Counted from the stretch's first letter, positions 1 through 12,400 are shown. The stretch: DNA of 57,731 bases from Porphyra umbilicalis (GCA_002049455.2 KV919168.1:1-57731); one strand, 5' to 3'. A program made the numbers and translations. The notes: a model not told the origin generated them from the letters alone.

Positions 1-1794
1 GTGATATGTTTAATACAGGTTGATAAGGATAGGTGACACTTCCTGAGACTTTGCGAGCGATCCAATAAGGATCGCTCTGCAATTCTCCCCTTCAGCAATG
101 TTCTGGCAGTCGCTGCAATGATGGCCTGCACGTCGGTGGCTTCATGGAAAGAGAACACGCATGCTAGCGTTCCGTTTACTTCTCCCGCTCAAGGCTCCGT
201 GCACCCCGCCCACGCGGCCGCCCGTCCCCGCTGCCAGCCCCCCTCCCGTGCCTCAACGTGCAGCCGGCCACACGCGGACGCCAGACAACCGCCCACACAC
301 TCCGGCCGCCGCCACCGTCGCCGCGACCATTGCACACGCCACAAACAAATCATGCACAAATAAGCAGGAGAGAAGGGAACGCCGCGCAGAGGAGAGAGAA
401 GCGCGCGTCAGACGCGCTGCACACAGACAACATCATAAATACTGGCAGTTCGACTGACGTCCACACCTACAGACATATCACTCACAGATACACACCGCCA
501 CCGCCACGGCCTCATCCCCGCGCTCCCCCCGCCCGCTTTCCCTTCCCCTGGCTCGCCTCCTCCCGCTCCCTCTCCCCCTGCTCCCTCCCCCCCGCCGGCC
601 CGTTGCAGGGAAAAGAAGGGTGAGTCGCGGACTTTTAAGAGGCTGAGAGCGGCCCAGCCGTGGCCGAGTCGGTACGCTGCGGGGGCGCACCCGGAGGCGG
701 CGGCTGTCAGCAACGTGCTGTGCCGACCTCCCGCTCACCTTGCCTGCAGGCCCAGCTGGGGGGCATGAGGTTCCACTCGGGCAGGAAGCCCCGGCTGAGG
801 GGTGCCTTTCAGATTGTCTCCAGACAGCGCATAATTTACCTGGCTGTGGGAACACGCCGACGCTTTGCTTGAGGCGCCGCTCGAGCGGCGCTATTTGCAT
901 GCAAAGGGGGCGGCCCTGCACACCCCAGTTCAGGGCGGTCTTATGGATCGTGAGGCAGGCTTTCGATTGGTCGAGAGTGCCAGGAAACGGTTATTCTTCT
1001 ATTTCTTTGTCGTACAGAGAGACATGGACGGAGACCTTCCAGGAAAAAGACGAGGAGACCCCCGAGCCCAACAGATGCGCCTTTTCTTCTTGTACGTTGT
1101 CATGTTTTTTTTTCTGTCCTGGAAGCCCACCGCCTCACTCCACCTCACGGCCTCGGAGCCAGAAGCCCAAGAAAAAATGGTATTAACTGGGTGTGTGCAG
1201 GGCCGACCCCGGCGGCCATGGCCTGCCGGCGAGAGAGGCCGAGGTGATTGTCGCTGCGGGGGGGGGGGGGGGGGGGAAGACGACGTGCCGGGCGGCGACA
1301 CGCAACCGGCCGCGGCGGCGGCGGCGCCCGTGGCGGACAGCACGCCGTACTGTGGCGCGTCGGCGACCGCCTCCCCCCGCGCCCCCCCAGCGCCTCCCCC
1401 TCAACCACCCCCCTGCCCCTCCCCCCCGGGTCGACGCATCAGAGGCTCCTCCAGGTGCTCCGGGAGAGACAAATTATGGTCTAGGAGGTCTTGTAGCGAC
1501 TTCCTACTCTTCCTGTTGTGAGGGAGTGAACGGGATATGGTGGATCAAGACTTCTTTCTTGCCGTGAACCATGCACCAAAAAACAGATCCCGACACCAGG
1601 TTAATTTGGCACCCAGCGCTTCGCTCACCAGAGTTCTCTCAATGCCTCTTGTGAACCCAACATTTTCCTTCCACAATCATCTGCCAGTTGGCGGAGCGTT
1701 TACAAGGTCGCTAGATGTTTTCGCGATGTGCAGTGTGTGTTGGTTTCCTCCGTCCCGGACGTGACGAGTGGTCACGGTGCACCGTCTCCAGGTC
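1..1794. other. GC-rich stretch without a recognised gene
   Basis: Open frames here overlap on both strands and are Pro/Arg/Ala-rich, as expected from skewed GC composition; none shows a recognisable motif. It contains a run of 19 G at 1,258-1,276. A tRNA-like A-box string near 660 has no matching T-arm. I see no confident gene. Confidence 0.5.
1258..1276 (+). repeat. poly-G tract (19 G)
   Basis: An uninterrupted G run is followed by GAAGACGACG. Tracts of this kind recur in the window (for example 42,220-42,237) and are likely sites of length variation and sequencing indels. Confidence 0.9.
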
Positions 1795-1796
1795 TA

Positions 1797-1928
1797 CAGC
1801 CGTTCTCCCAAAAATCCCGCACTCCAACTGTGGTAAAATAGTTCCAAATCGGCCTCTGCGGGGTCGTAGAGGCCGATTTGGAACTCTTTTGCAACTGTTG
1901 GAGTGCGGGAGTTTTGGGAGAACGGCTG
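1797..1928. mobile_element. hairpin MITE, family 1, copy a (TA-flanked)
   Basis: A 132-bp near-perfect palindrome starts CAGCCGTTCTCCCAAAA and ends with its complement, with TA on each side (1,795-1,796 and 1,929-1,930). The CAG start and TA flanks fit non-autonomous Tc1/mariner or pogo-type elements. The centre reads through CAAATCGGCCTCTGCGGGGT and its complement. Related copies lie at 2,051 and 24,181. Confidence 0.85.
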
Positions 1929-2050
1929 TATGCATGGTATGCCGGCCGGTGGACCTACCCCACCCCGCCTGTAGCGCTGCCGACACGGCGCGCGGGGCGG
2001 GCGGCGGCGCCCGCGCCACCGCCAGCGGCGGCGGTAGGTAGCAGCACCTA

Positions 2051-2174
2051 CTCTCAAAAATCCCGCTCTCCAATAGTTGCAAAAGAGTGTCGAATCGGCC
2101 TCTTCGACCCCGCAGAGGCCGATTTGGAACAATTTAGCAACAGTTGAAGTGCGGGATTTTTGGGTGAACGGCTG
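2051..2174. mobile_element. hairpin MITE, family 1, copy b (diverged)
   Basis: This shares the same internal core as copy a (complementary AATCGGCCTCT blocks around a short loop) and the same right end, ATTTTTGGGTGAACGGCTG. The left end is diverged and begins at CTCTCAAAAATCCCGC after TA. It lies only about 120 bp from copy a. Confidence 0.75.
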
Positions 2175-2472
2175 CACAGCGTTTTGTCCCCGATTCCTTA
2201 AAACTGAGAACTGCCAGATTCGAACACGCCCACCGACGGTTCGCAGAACTGTCGCACATTGATCATGCGATCAAATTATGCCCACTTTTTGTTGATCTTG
2301 GAGACAGAGCCCGCAGTGGAGTTCAGAAGATCTCGAAGACCATCTGCACCGATATTCAGTGGGAATCATCCTCACACCAGCACCTGCAGATTCGGCAATT
2401 ATCCGGCGAAGTTGCTGCCCCATGCTCATGAAGGATCATTCCGATTCGCTGGTTCTGATCGTTCTGCGTATC

Positions 2473-2564
2473 GTGCTGAGAACTGTCCTGAAGTGGGAGT
2501 AAGATCATCCTGAGGATCGTGCTCAGGACTGTCCTGGCGTCGGAGTACAATCATCCTGGGGACC
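2473..2564 (+). repeat. two diverged 46-bp tandem units
   Basis: Units start at 2,473 (GTGCTGAGAACTGTCCTG) and 2,519 (GTGCTCAGGACTGTCCTG) and continue in register to a shared ATCATCCTG. Similar ATCATCC/GATCGT strings recur loosely around 3,190-3,400. Confidence 0.6.
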
Positions 2565-3867
2565 GTCGTCATAGATTGAGTGAACGAGTGCGCAAGATTG
2601 ATCTAGATTTCTGCCTCAAGGACTCGATCGTAGATGATAGCCTGGACTACTTCGAGTGACGTCGTGAGGAGGGTCTGCCGAAACCGATCAGACAGCAAGA
2701 CCTGCCCATGAAGCGTGTCCTGGGCCACGAAACGTGTGCAGAGGGAGCCTCGATGTGACGTAGTAGTCGTGCGACCGACACGCTGTTTCCCGGCGCAGAG
2801 GGGATGGGAACTGGGTAAACATGCGTCGGCTCGCACATCGAGAATACCGTGAAGTCCCGGACGCACCCAGTCCCGATTTATCAATGATTGGGTCTCCTTG
2901 ACGCGCCGCACATTCGTTCTCAGCTCAGTGGCAATCTCGTCCCTTATCGTCCTAACACAGCACGTCCCGAACACGCAATGCCCCCGTTCAATACGTATCA
3001 GAAGCATTCGCACCAGAAATTCAAGCGCATGAGCGATATATCAGATTCCACGATGGGCATTGGTCTGAACGGAGAGAGTATCAAAAGGTTGTTGTTAACA
3101 CTGTTGTAGGAATATGCAGACATTTTGTTTGCGGAAGAGGCAGTCAGACTATCAGTTGAACAAGTCCTCACATATTTTTCGAATGACAGTCCTCGAGATG
3201 ATCTGTGGGTCAGGATGACACTGCTTCTGGAACGATCCCAGAGTCAGTCCCGAAGATGATCCGTTGAACGATTCCAGAACTGTAGTGACGAACTGCCGAA
3301 TCACAGAGGTCACTCGAGAATGAGGCAATCTGAAATGTAGGATTTTCGCTGATCCACGGAACTGATGTGCACATGATCCTCCGAATCATGCTGAGGCCAT
3401 CTCACATGAGCTTTGCATGGCCATCTCAAAACATTCTTTCGCGTCTACTCGTTATAGATTTACAAGCCGGCAAATTTAGAACTATCCCGGCGATGAAATA
3501 CCGACCCGCAGTGTGAACATGCCATGCGTGGATATGTGGAGGGTACGACCAGGTCTCATGTGAACTGCGGGGCACCGTGGTCACGTGAAGAGGACAGGCG
3601 GTATCGATCACAGGCGGCGCCTGCGGAGGAGCGCCGCGTCGCATGTGGGCGGTCTGCTACGACAGCCATGCATCCTTCATAGAGGCCACCCGCTAGCCGA
3701 GTGGCAGCATCAAAGATGGATAGGATCCACAGAGACTTGCTCTGACAGCGGATCCCTACCTATCTAGTAAACCAAGGGGCAGAAGCAAAGAGTAGAACAG
3801 AAATGATCCTTGAGCTAGGCGCGCAGCTCTTGAAGAACCTCGTGGGACAGGCGTCCAATTGCCAGCG
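2565..3867. other. intergenic, nothing recognised
   Basis: This is the lower-GC part of the window. No open frame longer than about 136 codons and no protein motif is visible. A TAGCCGAGTGG string at about 3,693 resembles a tRNA A box but has no tRNA fold around it. Confidence 0.5.
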
Positions 3868-6553
3868 TCACAGGGCTCTGACAACTCCCCACACCGCTCT
3901 GCTACACCAGCGCGTGCTGTGCTTTTGCCAAGCACTGGCTACCGCCGCCTCCTGCGCAGGCCACGCCGCCCAGCGCGGCCCAAACTGCTCCAGAGCACGC
4001 CCGCATTCCATTGCAGCAGACCAGCGTCCCCAATCGACGAGCGCCTGCAGGAGGGAGAAGGTTGTCAGCGCCCACTCTTGCGGCACTGCCTCGGGTGTTC
4101 GCACCTCCAGGGCTTGGCGGTAGTAGGTGACGGCCGCGTTCACATCGACTGTCGCCGTGGCACCGCTTGGCGCGGCTGTGGTGCGTGACACCCATGTTGT
4201 GCTGCGTTTCTGCCAGCTCAGAGGCACCGCCGCCCGTGTGCGCACGGTGAGGGCGCGGTCAAAGCAGGCGACCGCCGCCGCTACGTTGGCAGCAGGGTCC
4301 CGAACTGGCGGTCACGGAGCGCCTTGCCCAGGTGGTTTTGGGTGGCCGCCCACTTGAGCCGTGCCGCCTGTCGCGTTCGCACGGTTAGCGCGTCGTTGTA
4401 GCATGCGATGGACGACTCGATGCTGGACGCCTTGTCGCCGACCAGCCGGTCGCAGTACGCAATTCCGAGGTTGTACCGGATCCTGGCCCACAGCAGTGGC
4501 GCCGCCGACCGGGTGTGCACCTCTAGCGCCAGGCGGTAGCAGGTGATTGCCTCCTCCACGTTGGTGGCCTTGTCTCCTCGGATGAGGGCGACGGTAAGCC
4601 GCCCCGAGGCTGTTCTGCACCGTCGCCCACTTGTGCGGCGCCGCCTCCCGCGTGCGCACCGTGAGCGCGGCCCTATGACACGCAATCGCGGCCTCCATGT
4701 TGTCTGCCTTGTCCTCAGCCACTCGGTTGACGAGCGCGCAGCCGAGGTTGATCTGCGTCTCGGCCCACGCGAGCGGCGCCGCCTCACGCGTGTGCACTTC
4801 CAGCGCTAGCCAGTAGCAGGCGATCGCCGACTCAAGGTTGGCGGCCCGGGCGCCGCAAACACGGGCGCGGTACGCGCGGCCGCGGCCGGCTTGCCAATCA
4901 GCCCAAAGCGTCGGCACTTCCAACCTGTTGACAAGCGCCAGCGCTTCGTCCCAGTGCGCCATGGCAACCTCTATGTTGTCCCGCCGGTTATCGGCGATTC
5001 GCTTAGTGTGGGCCTGCGCCACCGTCGCGTGCATGCGACTGAGCAGCACTGGCGACCGGGTCGTCTTGGACGCAGTGTTGTCCACCACCGCCGTCAATGC
5101 GGGTAGCACCACCTCTAAATCAGCCTGGAAGGCCAGCGGCGAGCTCACCCGTACGCGCTCAGCTTGCCACACAGGATCTACGACCGACACCAGTCCACAG
5201 GGGTCCCCAGCCGCGGCAACGTGGCGCACCACGTGATCGAACCAGTAGCCATCGTCCGGCACCTCCCAAAAGGGGAGCCGCCGCCATCCGTGCGCGTCCA
5301 GACCGTCAACGGTCACCCCGCTCATGTAGTCGTCCACCACGCGTTGGTGGGTGGCGGCAGCAGCGTTGCCAAGCAAGCTCAACGCGTACTGGCCAACAAC
5401 TGGGTGCAAGATCACGCCGATGAGCTCCCCGCTGACCTTGTTCACATCCCGGCGCAACAGCCCCGCTCGCACGAGCACGTCAACAAGCAATCTCACGCTG
5501 TCGTTCGATGTGTCGCTCTGCTGCTGTGCCAACTGCTCGCTTGTCACGGCCGACCGGCCAAGGAGGGTCCGCCATAGCCGCGTCAGGACGGGCAGGGGCG
5601 CATGAACAGGGAGAACGCCCAGTGCCGCAAACGCGTCGTGGAACACCCCATCCGGCAAGAGCCCGAGGCTCACGTCTAACACCGCGCGCACCGAAGGCCG
5701 TGGTGAGTCGTCATCCGAGAACCCAAAATCAGGATCCATCCACCTCTGCTCAAGCGCATCCACCACCGTGCGCCACGCGCCACCGCGATCACGAATCATG
5801 GAGCCAACAATGGCCAGCGAGAGTGCGTGGCACGCCGTCATTCCAGGACGCGGTCCACCCAGCCGGGTTGTTCCGAGGCCGAAAACTGAACCGCCCTTAG
5901 CTCCACTGACAAGCCCGCGGCCTTGGTCAACACCAGCCGGCGTCTTCAGTGGGCAATGCATCGATAGAAATCAGCGTCGGTCCGGCACGGACATGACGAC
6001 GGCTCCGATCGGGTCGTGAACAGCACAGGGGTGACTGACGGGATCAGACGGAGGAGCTGCCGCAGCAGCCCCCGATCCGTAGGTCACATCATCAATGACG
6101 ACCAACAGTCGGCCGCGTTCGCAACCCGACGGAGCACACGTAGGCCGCTGCCACTCAACGAAGTCCTCGTCCGCCGTCAGGGCCGCCAGCTGCTTGGCGG
6201 CAGCACCGCCACAGATGTGATGCACGAGCGACACGACGGCTTCTGCGATGGTTTGTAAGTCGAGGAGGCGTCGAGCTGCACCATGTGGTGCCTTGGTAGC
6301 GCGTGTGCACCCATTCACAAGCCGCAACTCCAACACCCGCAGACGTTTACCGGTGCCGCCAATGGAGCAGACGCCGATCCGCGGCGCTTGCTTGTCCCAG
6401 CTCGAGCGCCTGGAGCGCAGCGACGATGGCGTGCTCCGCACGTTTTGGGTTGTCGACCCCAGGCACGTATCCAGCGTCGGCGGAAGGAGGACCCACCTCA
6501 GCCGTATCGGCGGTATCCGACATTGCCGTAGACACCGCGCCTGACGCTCCCAT
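3868..6553 (-). pseudogene. NB-ARC/TPR (STAND-type NTPase) gene, frameshifted
   Basis: Reading leftward, the likely start is ATG at 6,553 (MGASGAVSTAMSD...). NB-ARC landmarks follow in order: an N-flank AEHAIVAALQALELGQ; a P-loop-like SIGGTGK followed by R rather than the usual T/S; a kinase-2 motif RLLVVIDDV; a VVMSV strand; an ALPTEDAG segment; and a GLPL-like CHALSLAIVGSMI. A spacer is followed by about seven TPR-like units of roughly 42 residues, with a core like IACYRLALEVHTREAAPLKW and a following ATQNNLG. In plants and algae such proteins are signalling or immune-type switches. The parts occupy different frames: shifts lie near 6,380, 5,985, 5,920, 4,620 and 4,290, and one frame has a TGA at 5,971-5,973. 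No splice pattern accounts for all of them. I call it a pseudogene; indel errors in the assembly are an alternative. Confidence 0.75.
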
Positions 6554-6969
6554 CGTGAACGCCGAGTGGCTGCCATGTGTTGCTGGGCGTGGGCAGCGTC
6601 GAGCACGCTTGCCGATTCGCGCTGCTAATGTAGTCCTTTTGACGGTCCATCCACGAGTATGACGCCGTTCGCCGGGACGTCCCGGGTCAGTGCTACCAGC
6701 GGGCGCCAATGTGTCTCCGTGCACAACCAGCAACGTCGCCAGTTCAACGCACGAAGGAACAACTCGTGCCACGCTGGCCACGTGGCACATATGGCGTGTC
6801 CCGGAAGATTGGTCAGATCTCAGCTACAACTCACATCAAGCCACACCCAAGCCGGGATTTCGAAATTAACGTGGCAATTTGTGTCAAAGCACGGTCGCAG
6901 CGTGCTGAAACTTGACTTGCCTCAAAAAAGGGAGTCTTAGAGTCAACCGGCACATACATGCCGTGCTTG
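6554..6969. other. gap between the NB-ARC/TPR gene and Harbinger copy A
   Basis: No coding signal. It would hold the NB-ARC/TPR promoter if that gene were active. The Harbinger terminus starts at 6,970, about 0.4 kb upstream of the proposed ATG. Confidence 0.4.
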
Positions 6970-6999
6970 GAGCATACCCAACAGCGCTTCCCCAACTTC
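6970..6999 (+). repeat. left terminal inverted repeat of copy A
   Basis: Starts GAGCATACCCAACAGCGC and continues CTTCCCCAACTTC. It pairs with the terminus at 16,324-16,353. Confidence 0.8.
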
Positions 7000-7779
7000 A
7001 AATAAGCTAGCGTGTCAAAAACGTGGCTCAATAATGTGCCACGTGCCTTCTTTAGCTCTTAGGGACGGGGAGGGTCGCACCAGCAACGTCAGGACCCCAA
7101 ACGCTCAGATAGAACTTGAATACACTTAATCTCAATCGGGTAAGTCCTCGACATTCATGCGTGAGAAATGGGGGGAGGCGCCGCTGTCCCCCTTTTCTCC
7201 CCGATTTGGGGGACCCGCTCCTCCCATTTTTTCTTGGGTGCCATTGGGCTGTTGCATATTCAGTTCCTTTCAAAAACTAGCTCACTGGCGTCATCAGATT
7301 TCAAATGATACGGCCCGAAACTGGCGCTTTCCGGGTCTGTCCACGATCTCGGCGATCACTATCGAGATCCGGAAAAGCCTGAACGAGTCTGACCGTTTCA
7401 GGACCCTTCATTCGACGCACGCGGGGGTGTGGTTGGTCGCTCCGCTGCCGCCTTCTGTGGCGCGCACAGCGTCATCAGGGCACGGCCGGCGGCGTTCCCA
7501 GGCACTGGTTCTCGAGCCTCGCGAGATCGCTTCTGTACGTGTTCGAGGCGGGGGGCGGCGGACGTCGGGAGGCCGGGAGATGGAATAAACTTGTGGGCCT
7601 GTCAGAGAGGGCAGTGGGACAAGGTCCTGTCGGCTGCCCGCGGCGTGATTACGTGACAGCGACTGGCGCGTCGCGCCGCCGTGTCCACGGTCGACGTACC
7701 GTCGACGACACCGTCTTCTTCCACGATGGACGATCCATCGACGTCTCTGCGGATTCGATGCTGGCGGACCCCATCGACG
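7000..7779. other. transposase-side subterminal region of copy A
   Basis: This is non-coding leader sequence of the element. The stretch at 7,160-7,230 (TGGGGGGAGG..., then GATTTGGGGGA) aligns with copy C read on its minus strand near 33,360-33,420, which supports common descent. Alternative open frames here are GC by-products. Confidence 0.55.
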
Positions 7780-9352
7780 GCAAAGTTGCCACCGCGGTGG
7801 CGGCGGCACATGCAGGCGCTGTGGCGCTATCGTCGTCGCATCCGCAGGTCGCGGCTCGGCCGCGGCGGTATTTAGGTCGGTGCTGGCCCGGCCGAACAAA
7901 AACCGTGATTTTCGATCAGGTTGCGGGCTATTTTGAGGGACTATTTTGGATTGGACGGTCCCTCCCGCATACGACGACGCGGACTTTGAGAGACGGTTTC
8001 GTGTGCCCGGTCAGTGTTTTTACGTATCTACCACGCCGTGAAGGACCGCCCCTTATTTGCGCAACGTATTAACGCGACGGGCAGACTGAGGCACACCCGT
8101 TGCAAAAGGTGGTGGCTGCTTTCCATGTGATGCTTACAGAGAGGCGCCCGATCGAACTGATGAATACGTTCGTTTGTCCGCATCCACATTGCTATGTCTG
8201 TTCGAGAGCTTTTACGTTTTATTGTGGATGAGTTTGGTCCGGCATATATGCGTCCCCACCCCGGCCGAGCTGGAGCGTATCCTGGAGCGCAATGCGCAAC
8301 GGGGAATGCCTGGGTGAATGGGATCGCTGGACTGCAGCCATTGGGAGTGGGCGAACTGCCCCAAGGCGTTTGCCGGCATGTATCAGAATCGGCACGGCAA
8401 ACGCTCTGTGGTATGGAAACTGTTTGCGATGAGGACCTATGGATATGGCATTCGTTTGTTGGTTGCCGTTGCCTGGTTCAGAATGACCTCACTGTTATGC
8501 ATGCTTCCCTCTGTATTTGTCTGTGACGGGAGCCGGCGGTAGCGGGGCGGAGGCGCAGTCGGTGGCGGAGCCGAGGGCGAGGGGAACGGGGCTGCTGAGA
8601 CCCCGGCGCGGCCGGTGGTGCGGCCGGCGGCGCGGCCGGCAACGGGGCTGGTGGGGAGGCTGTGGTGTGATGGGTATGATTCCTATTGGTGGGGCTTTCG
8701 TCGCCGTGTTGGCGCAGCCGGCGGCGGGGCCGGTGGGGGTGGCGGTGGTGAGACTGGTGTGGTTCTTGATGGTGGTGCTCCGCCGCCGTGCTAACGGACC
8801 CGGCGGCGGGGCTGGTGGAGGTGGGGCGGTGGGACGGGTATGATGGGTGATGGTGACAGCGACCCCGCCGGTGGTGGCGCAGCCGGCGGCGGGGCTGGTG
8901 GGGTGCGGTGGTGAGATGGTTTGGTTCCTGATAGTGGTGCTCCACCGATGGCGCTAAAGAGCCGGCGGCGGGCTCCTGGAGGTGGAGGCGGTGGGACGGG
9001 TAGGACGTGTAATGGTGGCAGCCACGCATCGGTGTTGGCGCTGCCGGCGGCGGGGCCGCTGGTGGTGAGGGGGGGGAGGGATCGGACGGGAGATGGAGGC
9101 AGCCACGCCGCCGGCGGCGGTGCGGCCGGCGGCGGTTCACAGAGCAATGCGAACAGTCCTGGCGGCAGCGACGGCCCGTCGGCAGATGCGGCCGCTCCTG
9201 TCATCGCCGGCCGGTGCGCTTCCTGCCGGAAGTTTTTGGCCACGCGCTGAGCGCTGGGGCGAAAGCACGGGACGAGGAGGAGCACGAGCACCTGAGGCAT
9301 GACCTTTCTGAACACGTGTGGGTGGAGAGAAGCACGCTTCTTGCGCCCTACG
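7780..9352 (+). pseudogene. Harbinger DDE transposase, copy A, broken
   Basis: Pieces in several frames match the intact copy C protein: HMQALWRYRRRIRR (N terminus), LRAILRDYFGLDG, FLRIYHAVKDRPLFAQRIN, SVRELLRFIVDEFGPAYMRP, GSLDCSHWEWANCPKAFAG (first catalytic Asp), QNDLTVMH (second Asp). At about 8,525 the match jumps directly to the Gly-rich tail. About 120 residues with the third acidic residue (KDVER in copy C) are missing. The conserved C-terminal block returns as EEEHEHLRHDLSEHVW at 9,270-9,350. Multiple frameshifts plus the loss of the catalytic Glu make it inactive. Confidence 0.88.
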
Positions 9353-9429
9353 TGGGAGTAAGTGGTTTTTCTTTCCCAGTTGCGCAGGTTCTTTTCCTTC
9401 GATATTGTCTTCACGAGAGGATCTTTGGG

Positions 9430-10150
9430 GGGGGCGGCGGACAGGGTCGACGTTTTGATGTGACTGCCCCCGCCGGCGTGAGCGAAACCAGCGGCGCATG
9501 TGTGCGGCGGGCATGGGAAGGGGCGGGTTGCCGCGGCGTCGGTAGCGCCGGCGGCGGCTCTGCGTGTTGGGGGGGGAGCGGCGTGCAAGGGAGGCTTCTA
9601 CTTGTTCCTTTCCGCCGCCGACATTGACAAGATCGGCGGCAGGCGTGTCGGGCGAGGAGAGGACTGGTATTTGCCGCCGGTGTCGGCATTGGCCGGCGGC
9701 GGTGTGCTGTGTGGGGGGGGCGGCGTGCAAGGGAGGCTTCCACTCGTTCCGGCTCTGCCGCCGGCGTGGCAAGATCGGCGGCCGGCATGTCAGGCGGGGA
9801 GGGGACTGGTGTGTTGCGGCGGTGTCGGCATTGCCGGCGGCCGCTGTGCGTATGTGGGGGGGGGCGCGTGCAAGGGAAGCTTCTACTTGTTCCTGCTCCG
9901 CCGCCAGCGTTGAAACACCGGCGGCGGGGGGTTCGGGCGGGGAGGGGGATCAGTGTCTTGCCGCCGGTGTCGGCATTGCCGGCGGCGGCTGTGCGAGTCT
10001 GGGGGGGGGCGGCGTGCAAGGGAGGCTTCTACTCGTTCCTGCTCCGCCGCCGACGCTGACAAGATCGGCGGCAGGCGTGTCGGGCGGGGAGGGGGACTGG
10101 TGTGTTGCCGCCGGCGTCGGTATGGTCGGCGGCAGCTCTGCGTTTTACGG
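9430..10150. repeat. minisatellite, about 140-145-bp units
   Basis: A GCGTGCAAGGGA string recurs at about 9,582, 9,722, 9,867 and 10,012, each followed by a CTTCTACTTGTTCC-like stretch, a GATCGGCGGC stretch and a GGTGTCGGCATTGCC stretch. There are four clear units and a diverged one before them. It lies between the two convergent genes of copy A, where copy C has only about 400 bp. Confidence 0.8.
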
Positions 10151-10479
10151 GGGAGGGGTGGGTCAGGGAGACGAAGACATGTTAGTGGCCAGTCGCGGGC
10201 GTTGTCAAGACCGGCGGCCGGTGTTTGGAGGGCGGAGGAGACCGCGCTTGTTGCGGCGGCGTTCGTGCGCGGACATGTGTTGGGGTTTAGCGCGTGTCGC
10301 CGGTGTTTGTTTCAGGATATCTTCAGTGGCAGGAATGCCGGGGAACCACGAGGGTAATACGCATTCGTGGTAGGATGCGTGGTGCACAGAAGTAGGAAAA
10401 ACACCCTGCCCAACGGGTAAAAAAACCTTTGGCGCGCTATAGAACAAAGCACATACACATGAAACACTACAGGGACTAG

Positions 10480-12400
10480 GAATGATAATCGTTCCCACTG
10501 GCCTCTTTAACAGCACAGCCGGCGTTTCCGCCGCCTTGTTGTCGTGCACGGGCACTACGTACACCTCATCGTCATCATCCAAAGTAGTCCACGCGGCAGC
10601 AAGTGCCGTGTGAAGCGGGAGGTGATAGGTGGATGCGTTGGTTTACTTGGATGGCGGTCTTGGCCCACAAAGGACCGCTGATATACCCCAGGCGACCCCT
10701 TTGCCAGTCCCAGGGAAGAACTCTCTCAGTGCTGTCCCAGGCACCTCCACTCTCCGCGTGTGCGGGGCCTACGGGGCACCTCCCAAATCGGAGCATGCGC
10801 CTCCCCTGTGCTAAGGCCGCCCACTGCCGCACCAATCCGGTCATTACGCCACGCACAATCTCCCCGAGCTCACCACAAGAAGGGGGGAGTTCACCAAGAG
10901 ATACACAATCAAATACAAACCAAATACAAGTCATACAAAATGGAATGCCAACAATTACACGAGCTTGAGTCACCAAGAGCCCGCGTGTAAGTATAGCTCC
11001 AGTGGAATTCCCGAGCGGAGCTCAACATGCTGCCGCTACCTCCGCTTGCTTCGTCACCTGGGACCGAGCGCCCACGGCTCGGCGTGCCTGGGCCTGTCTT
11101 CTTGGGAGCAGGAACTGTAGTCGAAAGCGCCGCCGGCGTGTTGTCCCCCGACGCCGGCGGCGATTGCGCCTCGGACTCTACTGCCGCCGGCTTGTTGCGG
11201 ACCGGCGGCGGCGAGTGCACCTCCGACACGTCCGCCGGTGCGGTCGACGACCTCGCGTGCACCTCCGACTCGACTGTCCCCGGCTTGCTGCCGACGGGCG
11301 GCGGATGCACCTCCGACACGGCCGCCGGTGTGGTCGACGACCCTGCGTCCGTCAACAATGCGGCGGCCGTCGCCGCCGGGCCTGACGACATCGCCGGCGG
11401 GGACGAGGACAAGTCCATGCCAGCCGCCGCCACCAGCTTGCGCGCGTGCATCTTGCGGAAAGAAATGCCTCAGGGGTGTCGCGCATCAACGCGATGTTGA
11501 AAAATGCCACAGTAGTCCGCTCCGTCGTTGCCCGCGCCAGCGCCAGCAGAGCGTCCGAGCTGTCCTTGAGCGTCCGCGACGCGCGGATGTCCTCACTCAT
11601 CTCCCGCTTGGCCGCCTTGGAACCGCGCGGACGTGACTGGAAGGCACCGCCGCCGGCGGCCCGTTCTCCTCGTCGTCCGTGTCGCTCGGGGAGGCACGGC
11701 CGCCGGCAGACGCGCATGAGGAGCCGGCGCTGTTGGGATTCCAAAATTGTACCACTTAGCTACAGCCACAATACCGGTGTGAATGGTCCGGAGGATTTCC
11801 AACTTATAGTCCAACAGGCGCCGCCACGCCGCCGTCTGCGGCGGCGGCCCCGGCGGCGCCGCTAATCTTGTAGACGTGGCGTAAAACCCGCCAACACGGC
11901 ACCCACGGGCAGGTCGTCTGCTTCGCCTTCCGCTTCGTTGTCTTTCCCTTCGCCTTGGCAGATGCCCGGTCGTTCCGCATCGCCTCGTAAATGTTTCGTA
12001 CGCAGAATCGCGCCACAGCGGCGCTGATCAAGTCTTCGTCGCTCGGGTTGTCTGTCAGCGACAGCCGCTTCACGGCCAGGTAGTGCGAATCAAACTCTCT
12101 CACCCCCGGATCTTGTCCCACTGCTTCTGCACTCCCCCGACACCGCGCTCGGTGCGCCGTCGTGCGCCAGGGCGACCGTCCAATAAGCGCTTCCACTCCC
12201 TGACCACTCCGCCTACAGGGTTGTCCCAGTCTGCTCCAATCCTTTCACAGCGTCCAATGATGTGGACAGGTAGGCCCTGCTGAGAGCCACCCGCTCCTCG
12301 TCCGTACAGCCAAGCCAACTCCCCATGGCAGCCGGCGCGTAGGTTGCGGCAAGCAGATCGGTTCCCTCGCCGCCACCCACAGATGGGGAAGGGGGCATGA
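10480..12400 (-). pseudogene. Myb/SANT-like ORF1 protein of copy A, 3' part, broken
   Basis: Fragments match copy C ORF1: CTDEERVALSRAYLSTSLDAVKG (12,300-12,370), NPSDEDLISAAVARFCVRNIYEAMRNDR, CPWVPCWRVLRHVYK, then a Ser/Pro-rich tail and the C-terminal DDDDEVYVVPV (about 10,560). Interruptions include frameshifts around 12,200 and 11,450, an unrelated A/T-richer stretch at about 11,738-11,815 inside the gene, and about 400 bp without copy C similarity at about 10,583-11,000. A 3' motif, CCCGTTGGGCAGG, is shared with copies B and C. It once encoded the DNA-binding partner of the transposase. Confidence 0.82.

Noticed and set aside
655..740. Possible tRNA (GTGGCCGAGTCGGTA resembles a Ser/Leu tRNA A box)
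   Set aside because: No anticodon arm or GGTTCRA T-arm at the right distance; the following sequence is GC-rich repeat.
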